Notes under the pieces: generated by a model
What the model saw: only the letters and a program-made list of their open reading frames with translations
The model's database searches: none
What the model was told of the DNA's origin: nothing
Translations under genes and position numbers: made by a program
Shown: positions 1 to 12,458 of the stretch, piece after piece
Position numbering within the stretch: position 1 is the first letter of the stretch
How the letters are laid out: every line of letters begins with the position of its first letter
NCBI RefSeq assembly: GCF_002234675.1
Contig: NC_019879.2
Coordinates: 27,526,773-27,590,772 of the forward strand
Source: Oryzias latipes
Lineage: Eukaryota; Chordata; Actinopteri; Beloniformes; Adrianichthyidae
Reading direction: 5' to 3'
DNA length: 64,000 nucleotides

Positions 1-387
1 GGTTAGCATCCATTTCCGGAGCGGGTCCTTTCAAAATAAAGAGGTGATAAAATAGGATCGAACCGGTTTGAAATACACAGGACGGACTGTGTATTATCTG
101 TGCTGCTCTCAAAGTTAAATTTGTATTATTATTCGTGTTACTATTATTCAAAGATTTCTCCCTAAAATACGAAAAAGTATTTTGTTGTTGTTGTAGTTCA
201 TTTCATATTTTTAAAAAACCCAAGATACTTTTCTGATTAATTTATTCATTCTACTGGCAAATGTTTATATTTATAAATACTAAGCTAAACATAAAATGTC
301 ATATTTTCCTAATGGTCTATATCACACTCGTCTAACAGAAAAGTTCACAAAATAAATAATATTTGTGAATCTTTGCGTATGTAATTT
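1..387. other. AT-rich non-coding DNA
   Basis: AT-rich sequence with short A and T runs. I see no gene, RNA or repeat that I can name. Confidence 0.5.
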
Positions 388-910
388 AGCCCCCTGCTGG
401 GTGTTTTTCTGGCCTTTTTGCAGAAAAACAGCCCCATACTATGATGCTTCCTCCCCCATGCTTCACAGTGGATATGGTATTCTTGGAGTTTTATTCACTA
501 TTCTTCTCCCTCCTAACAAGGCGAGTGGCGTTTAGACCAAAGAGTTCTATTTTGGTTTCATCTGACCACATGACCTTCTCTCAATCCTCCTCTGGATCAA
601 TCAGACGGGTCTCTGGAGAACTTCAGACGGGTCTGGATGTGTGCTGGCTTAAGTAAGGGGAGCTTTGGAGTTCTGCAGGATTTGAATCCACGAGTGTTTC
701 ATTTTGTCACTGTGGTCCCTGTTCTCTCCGGGTCATTGACCAGCTTCCCCCCGTGTCATTCTGGACTGTTTCCTTGCCGTTTTCAAGAATATTTCTACCA
801 CACCAGGTGGGATCTTGCATTCATGTCCAGGTGGAGGGAGATTGTCAAGGTTCTTTTATTTCTTCTGTTCCTAATAACTGCTCTTACACTTATTTTTCTT
901 CACCAATAAT
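386..910 (-). pseudogene. Tc1/mariner transposase relic
   Basis: Read on the minus strand, this stretch carries the central part of a fish Tc1-like transposase. At 386-445 the frame reads [18 protein letters not shown] and then stops; the VWGCFSA block is a hallmark of Tc1 transposases. Further upstream on the same strand (about 520-640) are recognisable pieces of the motif around a catalytic aspartate (W-S-D-E-T-K type) and of the K-x-x-Q-A-R-L-K-F helix region, now split by frameshifts and stops. About 640-905 resembles the part coding for the DNA-binding N-terminal region. No inverted terminal repeats are evident. It is a dead, truncated copy. The family call rests on motifs seen directly; the Tc1 subfamily is not determined. 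Confidence 0.75.
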
Positions 911-3900
911 ACAAATAAATTCTTTAATATTCAAATAATGTGATTTTCTTATTCTTCTTTGTCTTTACAGACCATTAAAGACAAACCTTTTATAGTGACA
1001 TACCGTTTATTTTGCACATTTTTCCAGATATATGTCAGGTGTTAAACACATACACTGCAGTATCAAGATGAAGTCTAATAAACTGCACAAATAATCAGGT
1101 TTTTGAAAACATTTAAAGGAAAAAGTCCACAAACTGTTTCAGAGCAACGCCTCTGGTCCAAACGTGAAACTGTCAGGTATCAGACATGTTTCTGATTTTT
1201 CCTAATGATGGTTCTCGCGGCTGAACGATGGTTCAAACAGAATGACTGGAGGCTGTGTTGGTGCCGGCTGCAGACGTCTTTCTTCACTTTATCCATCTGC
1301 TTGTTGCGAACAACACGCTGCCTCGGAGGAAGATCAGAAGTGCAAGCTGGAAATCAAAGTCGTGGAAACAAAGTGAGAACACGGCTGCCTGCAGGGCGAC
1401 TTCTCTGTCTTCCCTTTGATTTTTGGATTTTTATTGTTTTGAAGAAGAAAAAAACAAGGAAAAATCGTTTCAAAGTTCTGGAGTCATTTCCTCTGAATAT
1501 TGTTAAGAATGACCAAATCAAATACAGTCGACTGGTAAACATGCAAAAAAAAAGACACAAAAACACACTATGGGTTGCATTAAAATTACACAGCAGCAAA
1601 CTAAGTCTCTTGAATAAATGTTTCCACTCACAGGTCGTTTCTTTTATCCTCTATAAAGAAAAGCTTTTTATAAATACAAATTAGGTTTTTCTGCAGCTAA
1701 TTCACAGTCCTAAACTATATTTTATTTAAATTAAACAGGACAAAAAAAAATCCCCCAACCCTCTACATGTTTTAAATTAAGCTTCTCTTAAACAGTTTTT
1801 AAAGAACAAAAGAGCAAAATTTATGGAGTTTTTTCTACTTTTTTATTAAAAATCCAGACCTTAATTAGTTTAATAGAAGTCAGCATGTAATAAAACAAAA
1901 AAAATTAAGTCTGGAGTAAATCGTCTTTTTGCCCTGGACATAAAAGTACCAAGCCATCTTTGGGCATAATTTTCTTATTTATTTTGCTAAAAAAATTTGA
2001 ATTTATATCTGAGAAAACTATCATGCGTCGTTTGTTAACAATTCTTTCATGACAAGTGTTGGAGGCGGTTAAAATTCAACTGTTATGGTTTTATTAGATA
2101 TTAAATTCTGGCATATTTAAGGGCAAGTTTTTTTATTTTTTTACAGGCAGAATGCTTGACCCTAAAGTTTCCCTTTTGTCCATTTTTTTTGGAATTCTTT
2201 TAGTTAAAGTAAAGTCCGTCTCAATGCAACCTTTATTTTCAGGGTCTTGATTTCTGAGAGTCCAGTGAGCGAATGTCTGTGTTCTGGACCTGGATGGATC
2301 TTTTACATAAAGCCAACAGCTTTGAGTCATTCTGATGTTCCAGATAAGAAGAAACCATTAAACATCTCTCAGGTTAATCAAATATTTGATTTTTTATGAC
2401 TAGGAACGATTCTAAAATGCAAAAACAATAAGCCAAATTTCTCTCAGAGCATTTAAGAAAAAAGCAAGCAATCACAGAATGAGATTTTCTCGTTTTTCTG
2501 TAATCCAACTCATTACGATTGATTTTGTTTTTTTAAATAAAAAGCTATTTGTGGAAAAAGCCGAATACAGGAACTTTATTAAGTTCAAGAGAACACTCTT
2601 TTGCTCCTCACTCACTGCTCATACCTCCCAACTTTGCAACGATGCTTCCTATCACCAGCAGAGGGAGCTGTAAGGCCGATTTCTTATGTGAAAACTGCTG
2701 CTCCGACAGCATGAGCCTCAGTTTACGGAGCTCATTTATGGTGTTTCTGTGTACTGATACATAATAAAATAAACTGACTGAAGAAAATATAATTTTGCCC
2801 GTTAAAGTAACGTGGGTCCCAATTTTCCACGATATCAGTTTAGCATCTGCGTTTGTTTTTGAATCCTTTTGATGCTAAAATTGATATCAAAAGAAAAAAG
2901 ACAGATTTGACAAAGCTCGTTCACTGAGATTTATCTCCAGATGGAACATTCCTCGATGGGGTAAATCACATTTCATTTTTTTTCAATTTGTGCTGAATTG
3001 AGCACCTTTTGTTATTTTTCTTATTTTGAAAAACCATAAAAAATACATTTTATTTCATAAACTTTTCATCAGGCTTGAGGTTTATTTGTAAAAAATGTAC
3101 TTAAAAAGGTTTTGATGTTAGAGGGGTCAAATCTTTTGTTTTTCCCCTCAGACAGACGGCAGTCATAAATCAGACTATTACTCCCTTTGTGTTTCCCTTA
3201 TCCTTAAGACTTATTTAAGCGATGTCTCGTTCTTCCTGCTCCTTTGACATCTCCTCCTGACCTAGAGAGGGAATGAGGACTTCAGTACTGCAGCAGTTCC
3301 ACTAAAACGGACCTAAACGTTTTATGGATTTGGTTGAATCATGCTGGAAAAGGCTAAACATGGCAGAAAACACACTCTTAAACCACTTTTTTCTTATTAG
3401 TGAATCTTGTTTTTTATTTATTCAACCGAATTCTTGAGTTATTTATCTTGGGATATTTTTTTGGCTTACTTTTTGGAGAATTATGTTTTGGGGTTATGGT
3501 TTCATTTTAATCTAATTTATCGGTGTGTGGTTATTTTTCTTGAATTAAAATAACCTATAAAAAAGTACCTGTTTAACCTTGGAGTTGGTTCACTTAATAA
3601 CCAAAATGACAATTTTATCCATGTATAAACCTGGATTGGAATACTGAATTAAAAACTACCTTAAAAACTCTCCATTTACAGTTATTTGACTTTATTTCCT
3701 CTTATTGAACTGAGAATATCTGAGATAGAAGCACATGAAGTCAAAGCGTTGGAGTATCTTTCCTATCCTAAAATAAATAACTTCTAATTTTTTACTTTTC
3801 ATTTCCAACACCCTCATTTCTCCAGGAGAGAAGCCAATCTGACTGCTGCAGTACACCATCCTGTCCACCAGGAGGAGCTCTGGCTCCAGCTGTGGGCTCA

Positions 3901-5035
3901 TCAGCTGTGTGATCGGTGACCCAGTAAGTGGTGGTTAGTTTGAGGATCTCATCCAGCTCACATGCCTCCTTTTGGGAGCCACACATGCTCATCATTTTCC
4001 AGAACACCAGTCATCGCCTCAAACGCCACACATTTACCCTCCTGACTGATCCCACTCATGCAAAACAGCTCCAGCTCCTCCACGTCTCTCCTCCACCCTC
4101 CTGTCCTCCGTCTGCATCTGTTTCCTCTGCCTCTTTTCACATCCTGCTCTTCAGGACGTCGCATGAGCTGGGCAGCGGCGCCCTCCATCTCTCATTAGAA
4201 AAATCAGAAATCAAACATCTTTGAAGTTTGTACTTTAGAGGAAAATGTTCAAGAATTGAATTCCAGATTTCTTCAGCACGGGGCGGCCCACTTTCCTTTG
4301 AGACTATTGACCTACATGAGACAAAAAAAAAACATGTTAATGTGTATTTTTAATGACCTAAACTGCATGAAGAATGATGCAAGAATGATGCTTTGAAGTA
4401 ATGAGGCAGCTTTCATCAGAAGGAAATATCTGGGTGACACGCTAAGTTTTGAATTTTAGAATTTGTATTTCTACAGATGTTGTGTTCAAAGACCCAAAAA
4501 ACACAGGATGCATGAGAGAGGCACTTTGGGGTTGATTGAGGTTAGGTGTTGATCAGAGCCTGGAGTAGACCTCAAACACTGAAAAGTAAAGTGCGGATGA
4601 TGTTAAGGTGACGGTGCCACCTGCTGGTGGCACTGTCACATCACACCTGTGAGTGTAGTAACTGTGTTCGGAACCAGAAAGAACTATCTTTATTCAGAAA
4701 TATTTGGCTAAATTCCAAGAAGAAATCACATTTTTATATGACAAAATAATATCTTTGTTTTGCAATACCAACCTCCACCTATAGGGGGAGTCAGGAAGAC
4801 ATCCTTGAAGATCCAGAACGGACTTAACTAGAAATAAAGAAATAACTTGAACACATAAGTGAATAACAATAAGCCTTGAAGTTCAAAACAAAGTCAAAAC
4901 AATTTGAAAACAAACGTATGTTGCAAACTTTAATGTAATGATTTAAATGTTTCCATTTCCTCCTCCGTCTCTGCTGGAATTTTCTCTTCATCCAATTTAA
5001 TTTAATGAATAAAGAAACAACAAAAATCTTGAAAT
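911..5035. other. Non-coding DNA, no gene recognised
   Basis: Long AT-rich stretch. The open frames are short and lack family motifs or coherent splice signals. Around 3690-4190 the minus strand has three overlapping open frames of 69-76 codons, with acidic and basic patches, that could be an eroded coding fragment; I cannot assign it. No terminal repeats or tandem arrays of note. Confidence 0.4.
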
Positions 5036-5039
5036 ATAT

Positions 5040-5390
5040 ATACTTACTGGCCACTTTACAGCTGTGAATCAGGAGCAGATGAAAAAAATGCTGTGAGATA
5101 AAGATTGTATTTGATGCATAGAAATGTCGTTGCTGGGCGGGGGCCACAAACTCCCTGCTTTGCTCCATTCCAATGCACCACTTGTAGACTAAAAGATCCA
5201 CATTTATCTTTTGTTTTCCTCAACTCCGCCCACAACTCAAAGATGTATTTCTAATGAACTCCAGCTGCTCTGCAGAAACTACGTCCTAGAAAACGACACA
5301 CGCTTTTTTGATTTGGCCTAAAAAGGGCATTTTCATGACTAAAAGTCTACTGGGAACGCTCTGAATATTTGATCTTAGATCTTTGAGACA
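5040..5390 (+). repeat. Dispersed repeat family A, copy 1
   Basis: Shares an ordered series of blocks with copies at 15025, 23065, 43960 (reverse) and 45150: GTGAATCAGGAGCAGA, then CACAAACTCCCTGCT, then CTGCTCTGCAGAAACTA, then a block reading CACTGGGAACGCT or similar. The order is the same in all copies and internal parts diverge, as expected of an old MITE-like family. It has no coding capacity. Family A may be a non-autonomous DNA transposon, because better-preserved ends read AAAGACCCACT and AGTGGGACTTTAA, which look like inverted ends. Confidence 0.65.
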
Positions 5391-5394
5391 CAAG

Positions 5395-6525
5395 CAATTG
5401 CAGTTTTCTGATTCCTTATTAATCAGTGCAACGGTGACGTTCCAGATTACAGATGAGTGGACTGAAAGTCCATGAGTTGAACTCCGTCCTGCTGCCGCCT
5501 GATGCATCCTCATTTCAGATCTGTGAGGAAACATCTGCCTCCGACAGATGGAGGCAAGCAACCCACCGGAACAGAAAACAGCTGGGACGGCACCTACAGA
5601 CAAGGAAAGGTGGGAGAAAGAGTGAAGGTGTTTGGATCAGCATCACCCACTCCAGCAGTATTAAATAGATCAAGCAGAAGGAGCCTTCATCACTTCATCA
5701 CTGTGTCGATTTATAGTGTTTTACCCCCCAAAAATGACCAGATCACAAATCACTTTGGTGCCAGAAACCTGAAAAAAATAAAAAGACAGGAGAGACCTGT
5801 GTTTCCAGATTCTTCTTCTGAAAAGTCTCTGTCAGTTTAGCATAACCCCCCCTCACCCTTCAGCTTGGTTGATTCACTTAAGTCAAGCATGTCAAGCCGT
5901 CCCCCCCCAAGCACCTCCACAAACTGTGTACGATTTTCTTTGATTGCAGTCGGCTAAATTACATTTTTACTAACTGTAAACGTGTGGCAACACTTTTGTG
6001 CGACTCTTCTGTGACACTTTCTAGTTCGCTTCTGAAATGTCAACTGGAAATAAAAGCAAAAGGAAAAGTTGTCCGTGAGGGCGACCGCTTCCAGGACAAG
6101 TGGAAATGTTTCAGTGTAATTCAAAACAACTGCATCTTCTAAATTTGCCAAGAAAGTGTAGTTGTCAAAACACAACCAGACAAGACTTACCAACTACAAC
6201 AAGCTAACTGGGAATGGACAAAGCAAAATTCACAGTCATTTTGGTAAAATCATATTTAGATGGATTTGTATTATTTGTCAAGAAATGAAAAGTAAGCCAC
6301 TGCCAAAAAATGAAATACTGCATTTGCCTTTAATGTTATTATCACAGTTCAAAGACATCAGGCTGAATGGTTGCCCCTCAAATACGGTCATATTTTGGCA
6401 AAATGTTTGGACAAAAAGTTACTTTTTGCATGTAAGTAGGGCGGGGTTAGGGTTCAAACAGGGGCGGTCAATTCAGCAAAGTGCATTTTGGCTTTTCGTT
6501 TCGTAACCTGTGCATTTCGTGGATT
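5395..6525. other. Non-coding DNA, no gene recognised
   Basis: Scattered short open frames with no recognisable motif. A C-run near 5900 and T/A-rich low-complexity patches are present. Nothing I can name. Confidence 0.4.
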
Positions 6526-6529
6526 ACGT

Positions 6530-6725
6530 GTGGCCATCATCAATTTCCATAAGTTTTGTGCTAAATATGCATAAATACGTGTAAATAATCAGCCAGAAAT
6601 CAAAACAAGGGGACCAAGTACAAGTCCCTGTGGTACACCACGACCAACTGCTGTGTGAGGAAAAGTCACACAGGAATCCATCAGAAGCTTTATACATCAA
6701 CCTCAACACGAGACCACACTCAGTA
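6530..6725 (-). pseudogene. LINE reverse-transcriptase relic (GVPQG motif)
   Basis: On the minus strand near 6600-6655 the sequence reads GVPQGLVLGPL. This is the conserved GVPQGSxLGPLLF block that precedes the YADD box in non-LTR reverse transcriptases. Upstream on the same strand is a decayed segment (ASDGFLCDF and neighbours) in the position where such proteins carry the loop before this motif. A stop follows almost at once and no YADD box is visible, so it is a short dead fragment. Clade is uncertain; fish L2/Rex-type elements carry this block. Confidence 0.55.
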
Positions 6726-7955
6726 AATCAGAGTAACCATTGAACTGAAATAACCTTTGAAATGAAGACCAAACATCAGCAGCAACTCCACATGACCTCT
6801 ATTCAGGTCTCTGATCTGGATTACCGAGAGCAGAAAAAGGATGAAAGGTTTATCACCTCTCCGTCTTCATCTCTGGGATCCAGCTTCTTTGCCCTTCCAT
6901 CTCACATTGTGATTCCTGCACATTTTAGTGATAAATCTGGTGCTGAAGAGTCGCCTCCCGGTGCCTTTTCTTTTTTTCTTTTTCAGCGGCTAATCATTCT
7001 GGAGTATCACCTCCTCCTCCTCGTTGAGGATGTGTGTGGGAGCAGTGGAGCTGCAGCAGCACGTCCCGCCTCTTGTTTTAAGGAGGACACGCTCCGTGAA
7101 CACTGAGTGCAGCTCCGCTCTGCCGCCAAGCTCTGGCCCGGGGCTCAGGAGACCCGTGCAAAGACATCCGGTCCCTGTGTTTGTTTCTGCTGTGAGCGGC
7201 GCTGCAGCAGATTGCTCCGCACGCCACACTGATCCCGACAGTCAAGCTTAATGATTCTGTGAATTCTCTGCTCTTGCTGATCGCCGTGGCAACCCCAAGC
7301 CTGAGTTTAGGTGCACTCCTCCAACAGACGCCCTGAAGGTGAAGTCAAGTCAGCAACTTCAGGACTCTTTTGAAAGTGGAAGATTAACGCTGTGGTTTCT
7401 GCTGCTCATTTGAGTGAAAGCTCCTGCTTCGCCTCCTCGGCTTCAAGTTAGCATCATTTTGTTCAGTCTGTGACCTCTGCTGAGAAATCTGTTTGAAGTG
7501 GAAATCCCTGAGAATTAGAAAAGGATGCCGGCGTGTCAGTCAATATTCTGTCCTTCGCTCACGAATTCAGCGCTGCATCAAAAAAAAAAAAAGAAGAAAA
7601 AACTCTTTAAGGATGCCGCAAATGTTTTGCTCGCAATTCATTAAAGTACTCCGGCTTCTGCAGTCGTAAAGCTGTGATTAAGGGGAGTTCTGTGTTTGTC
7701 GCTTCATGGAGCGATTAGCTTTTCATCACCTCATCACCAGAACGACTTTAAAACACAAAAGTTTCAGATGAGGAGCCACTGGAGTTTGAGGCCCGAGTAA
7801 ATGTGCAGGTTCGACATCCGTCCTCCTAATCTGGAGTCCATAAACATGTCCGCCTGACCGCCAAATCTGTTTAAAGAGGGGTTAGGGTCAGCTTTTGAAG
7901 AACATCATGAGCAGGTGAGATGCCACTGACCTGTTTTAATGTCCCAAAGACGTTT
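6726..7955. other. Non-coding DNA with a GC-richer patch
   Basis: A GC-richer patch lies at about 7000-7240, with several CpGs and GCAGC repeats, and has modest open frames on both strands. I cannot tell an unannotated 5' exon from chance. The remainder is ordinary AT-rich DNA with a poly-A run at 7580-7600. Confidence 0.35.
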
Positions 7956-7959
7956 CTGC

Positions 7960-8200
7960 AGTCTGAATCTGAGAACTGGACCCAATGAGAGTGATGTCAT
8001 CCATAGGAAATGAAGTCCATTCAGTCGTCATTGCAGTGCATTGGTCTGAATCATCATTTTATGGCCGATCAGGAGCGAGTTTGTTGGAAGGCCACACCCC
8101 TAAATGTGTCAATCCCATGTTTTGAATGTTGGATGTGGGGGCCAGTGTTTGGAACCACATGCCTTCATTGACGCATCTGATTAGCTGGTTTATAACTTGA
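7960..8200 (-). repeat. Dispersed repeat family C, copy 1 (reverse)
   Basis: The blocks TTGGAAGGCCACACCCC and TGTTGGATGTGGGG match, in reverse complement, the copy at 33190-33700 (GTGTGGACTTCCAAC, CCCCACATCCAACA). Non-coding; class not determined. Confidence 0.5.
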
Positions 8201-8244
8201 ATAACTTGAAGAAGAAAAAAAAGGATTATCAAGAACATGTGTAA

Positions 8245-8450
8245 CCCTTGTGCTATCCTAGGCACTTTAACATTGGGAGTTGGGTCATCTAGACCCACTA
8301 GACAGTGCGCAGAACCTTTTTTCTTCAATGATTTGTGATCTTCACTGGTGTCCATGGATTACATGAAATCTTTCCACCTTTATCCACCTTTGTCATGGTA
8401 GAGAGAACACGTCAATGTAAGGGGGGGGGTCATCTAAGATAGCACAAGGG
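8245..8450 (+). mobile_element. piggyBac-like MITE, copy 1
   Basis: A 206-bp element with inverted ends CCCTTGTGCTATCYTA...TAAGATAGCACAAGGG. The right flank is TTAA and the left flank is GTAA, a one-base decay of the TTAA target duplicated by piggyBac elements. It has no coding capacity. Three more copies lie at 13416, 44451 and 59504. The superfamily call rests on the TTAA target and the CCC/GGG tips, which I regard as good but not conclusive. Confidence 0.8.
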
Positions 8451-8732
8451 TTAAAAAAGGTATCAGAATGGTTACAGAATGGCAATAGAAGGGATTTTGG
8501 CTTCCCGTTTGGAATGCCATGGGGGGGAGGGGTCACTCTGTTCAGTCTTTATATGCAATGAAAAGGTGTGACTCATCATCTACACATGGAGACAACTGTT
8601 AACAATGGAGAGCCTCAAGAACGACTCACCAAATGAAGTCCAAGAACACGATGAAGAGTCATCCAGGAAGTCAGAGGAACAGTGACTGGACTGGAGTAAA
8701 AGTACTGGAAAGCCTTAGTGACAAATGGATAT

Positions 8733-9215
8733 GGCATGTCTGCAGGTCAACCCTGCATGGGACACATTGAGCAAAAATGTCCACATGGACATTTTTTTCC
8801 ACAGGGACGCTGCAAGGAAAACAGCTCACAGTGAACACTTATACAACACGCAATGGTAAGTAAGTGAGGCGCAGGTGTGTTGCAATATATTTTTACATTT
8901 TTATACCCCTCAAAGTGTTCATGTTTTGCACGTGATAAGTGGGTTTTCCTTGTGTGCAGCCTGACCTTTAGAAATGAGGAATTTTGCACAATTGTAGCGC
9001 CGTTTGTGTAAACATCCTACTGGAATCCTACAGTGTACAGATACTCTCTATTTTTCAGGACGTCTCTTGTGGGGGACGTACGAGCCTCCAGGGAACCGAA
9101 AGACTCAGCTGAGTCGCCCTGAAGAGACAGCAGCTCCTTTGTGCAACCCTCTGCGGCCCCGGACAACTCAAAAACCCACAGCTTTTGTACGTGTGGATGT
9201 GACTACAGCTGATGG
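8733..9215 (+). repeat. Dispersed repeat family B, copy 1
   Basis: Shares ordered blocks with copies at 28370, 59715 and 61650, all in the same orientation: a CACAGGCACGCTGC-like block, ACACGCAATGGTAAG, TGTGTGCAGCCTGAC, a GTACGAGCCTC..GGGAAC block, then ACCCACAGC. No open frame is shared by the copies. Class unknown. Confidence 0.55.
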
Positions 9216-9219
9216 TATT

Positions 9220-10190
9220 ACTAATGAATATTTTACTCATCAAATATTCAGTAATGTTTTGTATTTTAGATTAATCATCTGCAATGTTTTTATTCAAAGA
9301 GCCTTTTTCTTTTTGCTTGTTTTTACGTTTGTTCTCCCTTCACATGAACTCTAATCACCGGGCTAACTTTCCCGTTAGCTTTCACAGACCCAAACACTTT
9401 ACCTCCATTTGTGCATTTTTTCTTGTCTTTCAACAGAGCCTGTTGTGATGTTGTGAGCTGGCTGTAGTCATTTGAACCTGCTTCTATTGTGAAGCGTGCT
9501 TTCATAGTTGGAGCTTTTCTGAGGAGCACGCACCTCAGATTTGGTTTTGGTTTTCTCGTTTTTTTAAGTATAAAAGCTGTATTTTCATTTTTTATGGACT
9601 GAACTGTGTAACATTCACGGTTGTGTAATGAGGTTATGAGAGAGCTGCAGAGAGAAAAGTGAGGGTGGCAGCAAAACACAAAAACGTAAAAAACCAACAC
9701 ACTAATCCACTGCTTATGGGGCTCCATCAGCCTTTGTTGCTTTATTAATCCCGTTCATCAACCTTATAAAGCCTTGATGCACAGCTACTGCCTTAAAAAT
9801 ACAAAATAATACAGAAGCTACCAAAGCCGAGTATCATAATAACAAAAAAATCAAAGATAAGCACAGCAAACACGTCGACCGTGAGGGCACGCTGCAGTCC
9901 AGAGAGGCGAACTGATGACCTCATCATTAAAGGACACCGGAAAGTCCCAAAAGGACAACTCCACCTCCTTCGACTGTTACAAATGACTAAAGCTGAAGGA
10001 TGCTCCTCCCACTGTTCCTGAGCTCTCACTTTTCCGGAAAATTACTATGTTCTGGTGATCAGTAATAAACCGTCATAGAAATCAGAAAAGAAAGTTTGTC
10101 ACTTCAGACATCCTGTTTTACCTTTACAGGATACACGAGGAAAGCAATTTCAGCCTTCCGGCATCAGATTAGCAGCCTTTTGGACATTGA
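9220..10190. other. Non-coding DNA, no gene recognised
   Basis: AT-rich sequence. A 134-codon minus-strand open frame near 9323-9727 has no motif and looks like chance. Confidence 0.4.
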
Positions 10191-10194
10191 ACTA

Positions 10195-10260
10195 CAGAGA
10201 AACAGTCAAACATGGCGGTGGCAGTATGATGGTCTGGGGGGTTGAATGACTAACATCAGT
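10195..10260 (+). pseudogene. Possible Tc1 transposase fragment
   Basis: The stretch reads KHGGGSMMVWG in one frame, the block around the second conserved region of Tc1 transposases, then loses frame. Flanking sequence up to about 10530 is too eroded to follow. Unlike the copy near position 400 it lies on the plus strand. Confidence 0.5.
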
Positions 10261-10264
10261 TCTA

Positions 10265-10996
10265 AAGGAGACAGAAGTTAAAACAGAAGAGTACTGAAGG
10301 GTCTGGAGTATTCTGGTCAAAATCTGGCCAAAATTCTGACTACGATTCTGTTAAATGCTAGAAAACTGGAAAACGGTCCTGAAAGCGGAGCCCTGGGCTT
10401 TTAAGAGATGCTCCTCCTGCTGTTTGACTCTGATACCAGACCTTCTAACACAGACAGATATCATGAAACGCAAAACAAAAGCGGATCATTTGTGGATTTT
10501 TCAGAAAGACCAAAAACTTCAAATGGATTCCAGCAAAGTCAATCTCTAAATCCTCTCAATTTTTAGTTTAAATGCATGTTGTCAGCTCTGTGGAAGATTG
10601 AAGTGACTCATTAAGATGAACTTATTCCATATTTCACCCCTTCAAGTGTTTGAAAAACATTTACTGGAAGAAGCTGATTATGGTTTGAATGAAGGTTTTC
10701 ACAGCAAAACGCTGTAATGAGTCTGATGCTCTCATTTAATCTGTCTGTGAGATTCATTACGAAGTTCTCAGACATGAATCTGAGTGGCAACACTTCTGCT
10801 GTCAGAGATCAGTGAGGAGAAAACAGTCAAATATCTGCTGCACTGCAGCAGATGGTCTTTACTTTAGTCAGACTGATCACTCGCTGTTTTGTTCAATGCA
10901 GCTGGTTGACAGACGCTGTGGGAGGCGGAGTCACGTCTTCGACTGTTTCAATGTAAATCTTTAAGAACAAAGAGAGAAATCCCCAAGAAGAGGGAA
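10265..10996. other. Non-coding DNA, no gene recognised
   Basis: AT-rich; no motif-bearing frame, no tandem array. Confidence 0.4.
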
Positions 10997-12439
10997 GAGC
11001 TGCTTTCAGTTTTTTTTTTTTAACTTGTCCTGTCCAACAGCTAGGCAAACAGATGAGAGCTGATGGCCTCTTGTGTTGGACATATTTTATTTTAACAAGA
11101 GGGGTTATTCATCTTCAGACAAACCAAAGGTATGTCTGAATAAACCCCTTTTGTAATTGAGGCCAAACTTTATTAATTTCAATCATGTTTGAAAATCTTT
11201 GGTGTTGGACCGGACGGAAAAAGAAAGGAGGGAAGAAGAGAGAGGGATGCTAGAGAGAGGGGGGGGTAGGAGGGTGATAATAGGAGGGGAAGGGGGGTAA
11301 GACCATGAAGCAGCATAGAGCAGACAGGCTTACTGGTTGTTTATCGTTACGGTACGGTTCAAATGTAGTACAAAAAGGGCGGGGCCTGTTCACACACACT
11401 CAAATATTATCAACACACCTGCTAGCCGCAAAAATGTCCACATGTCAACATGCACACAAAACAGATAGTGTTCACGAACGCATACCTATGCCTTTAAACC
11501 AACTAGTGTGAAATCTTTCATTCATTCAATCATGCAAACTATTAGTGCAAAGGTGAGCCAACACCTGTGCTCAGGTGAGTGTTTATGTTCTTCTAAAATG
11601 GATGGTGGAATGTGAAAAGAAGGAGGAGGAGCGCCCAGCCACCCCCACACCCATACCCCCGCCGCAGCAGCAGCGGCAGCCGGAATTCCCCCAACGCCAC
11701 ACGGGAACAGGCAGGGAACAACCGCCCCCCGGGCGACCAAGACCGCCACCCAGGCCAGGGCCAGCAGGACCGCCGCGAGGCCCCCAGAGCCAGAGAGCAG
11801 GGAGGCGCAGAGGGAAAGAGAGCGCCGCCCCAGCCCAGCCAGGAAAGCAGCCCCCCGCCGCGCCGGAAGAGCCCAACGCAGGGCCCCACCGGAGAGGGAC
11901 GCCCACAGCCCCAGACGAGCACCCCACCACCACCCAGGAGTTCCGGGCATCCCCCCGCCCCGACCCCAGGTACGAGCCAGGACCCCCCAAGGGAGACCCG
12001 CTCCGCACTCCAGGCAGCCACCAACCCGGCCCACGGTTGGTCCAGGTAAGAGCAAGGCAGGGGCCCGCCGCCCCCGCCCAGGAGGGGGGAACCCCGGGGA
12101 AAAAAGGGCGGCCCACAAGGGGTGTTATAAATATGGCCCGACCAGGCTCGGCCATGTTGGAAGTTTGGCGGGGCCCAGCGCCCAGGGGCAAGGACCAGGA
12201 CCCACCCCCCAGGGACACGAACACCCCCGGCTCAGGTGTAATATGAACCCCCCCACCGCGCGGAGAGAGCACCGCCGGGCCCAGGGAGCCGGCACCCAAG
12301 GGACACGGCCGCCATCGCCAAGGGGCCCACACCCCCCACCAGGGAAGGGGTAGGGGACAGATGGACCCAGGTCCCACCTTCCTTGTAAAATGTGTGTGCG
12401 TGTATGGGTGCTTGAGAGGGTGTGAGCTGCTTTCAGTTT
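10997..12439 (-). mobile_element. LINE-like retro-insertion, copy 1, with 16-bp TSD
   Basis: The 16-bp direct repeat GAGCTGCTTTCAGTTT stands at 10997-11012 and again at 12424-12439, enclosing about 1.4 kb. Immediately inside the left repeat is a T run, that is, a poly(A) tail on the minus strand. This is the signature of target-primed reverse transcription of an element inserted in minus orientation. The body has an AT-rich 3' part and a very GC-rich 5' part (about 11630-12360). A second copy with its own target duplication is at 46274-47375. No reverse transcriptase or endonuclease domain is visible, so both are 5'-truncated or non-autonomous. An L1-type origin is inferred from the tail and duplication length, not from protein. 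Confidence 0.8.
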
Positions 12440-12458
12440 GAAGGAATCTGTGCTTGAT

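Noticed and set aside
3692..4188. Three overlapping minus-strand frames of 69-76 codons
   Set aside because: No motif, no clean splice sites to join them, and no promoter or poly(A) context.
4824..5201. 125-codon minus-strand frame
   Set aside because: It runs into family A repeat sequence and has no motif.
9323..9727. 134-codon minus-strand frame with a hydrophobic start
   Set aside because: No domain, no splice or promoter evidence, AT-rich context; chance is the simplest reading.
11522..12377. 198- and 264-codon minus-strand and 223-codon plus-strand glycine/proline-rich frames
   Set aside because: They lie in the GC-rich part of a LINE-like insertion, all phases are open together, and no domain is visible. 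The second copy of the element does not keep the same frames.
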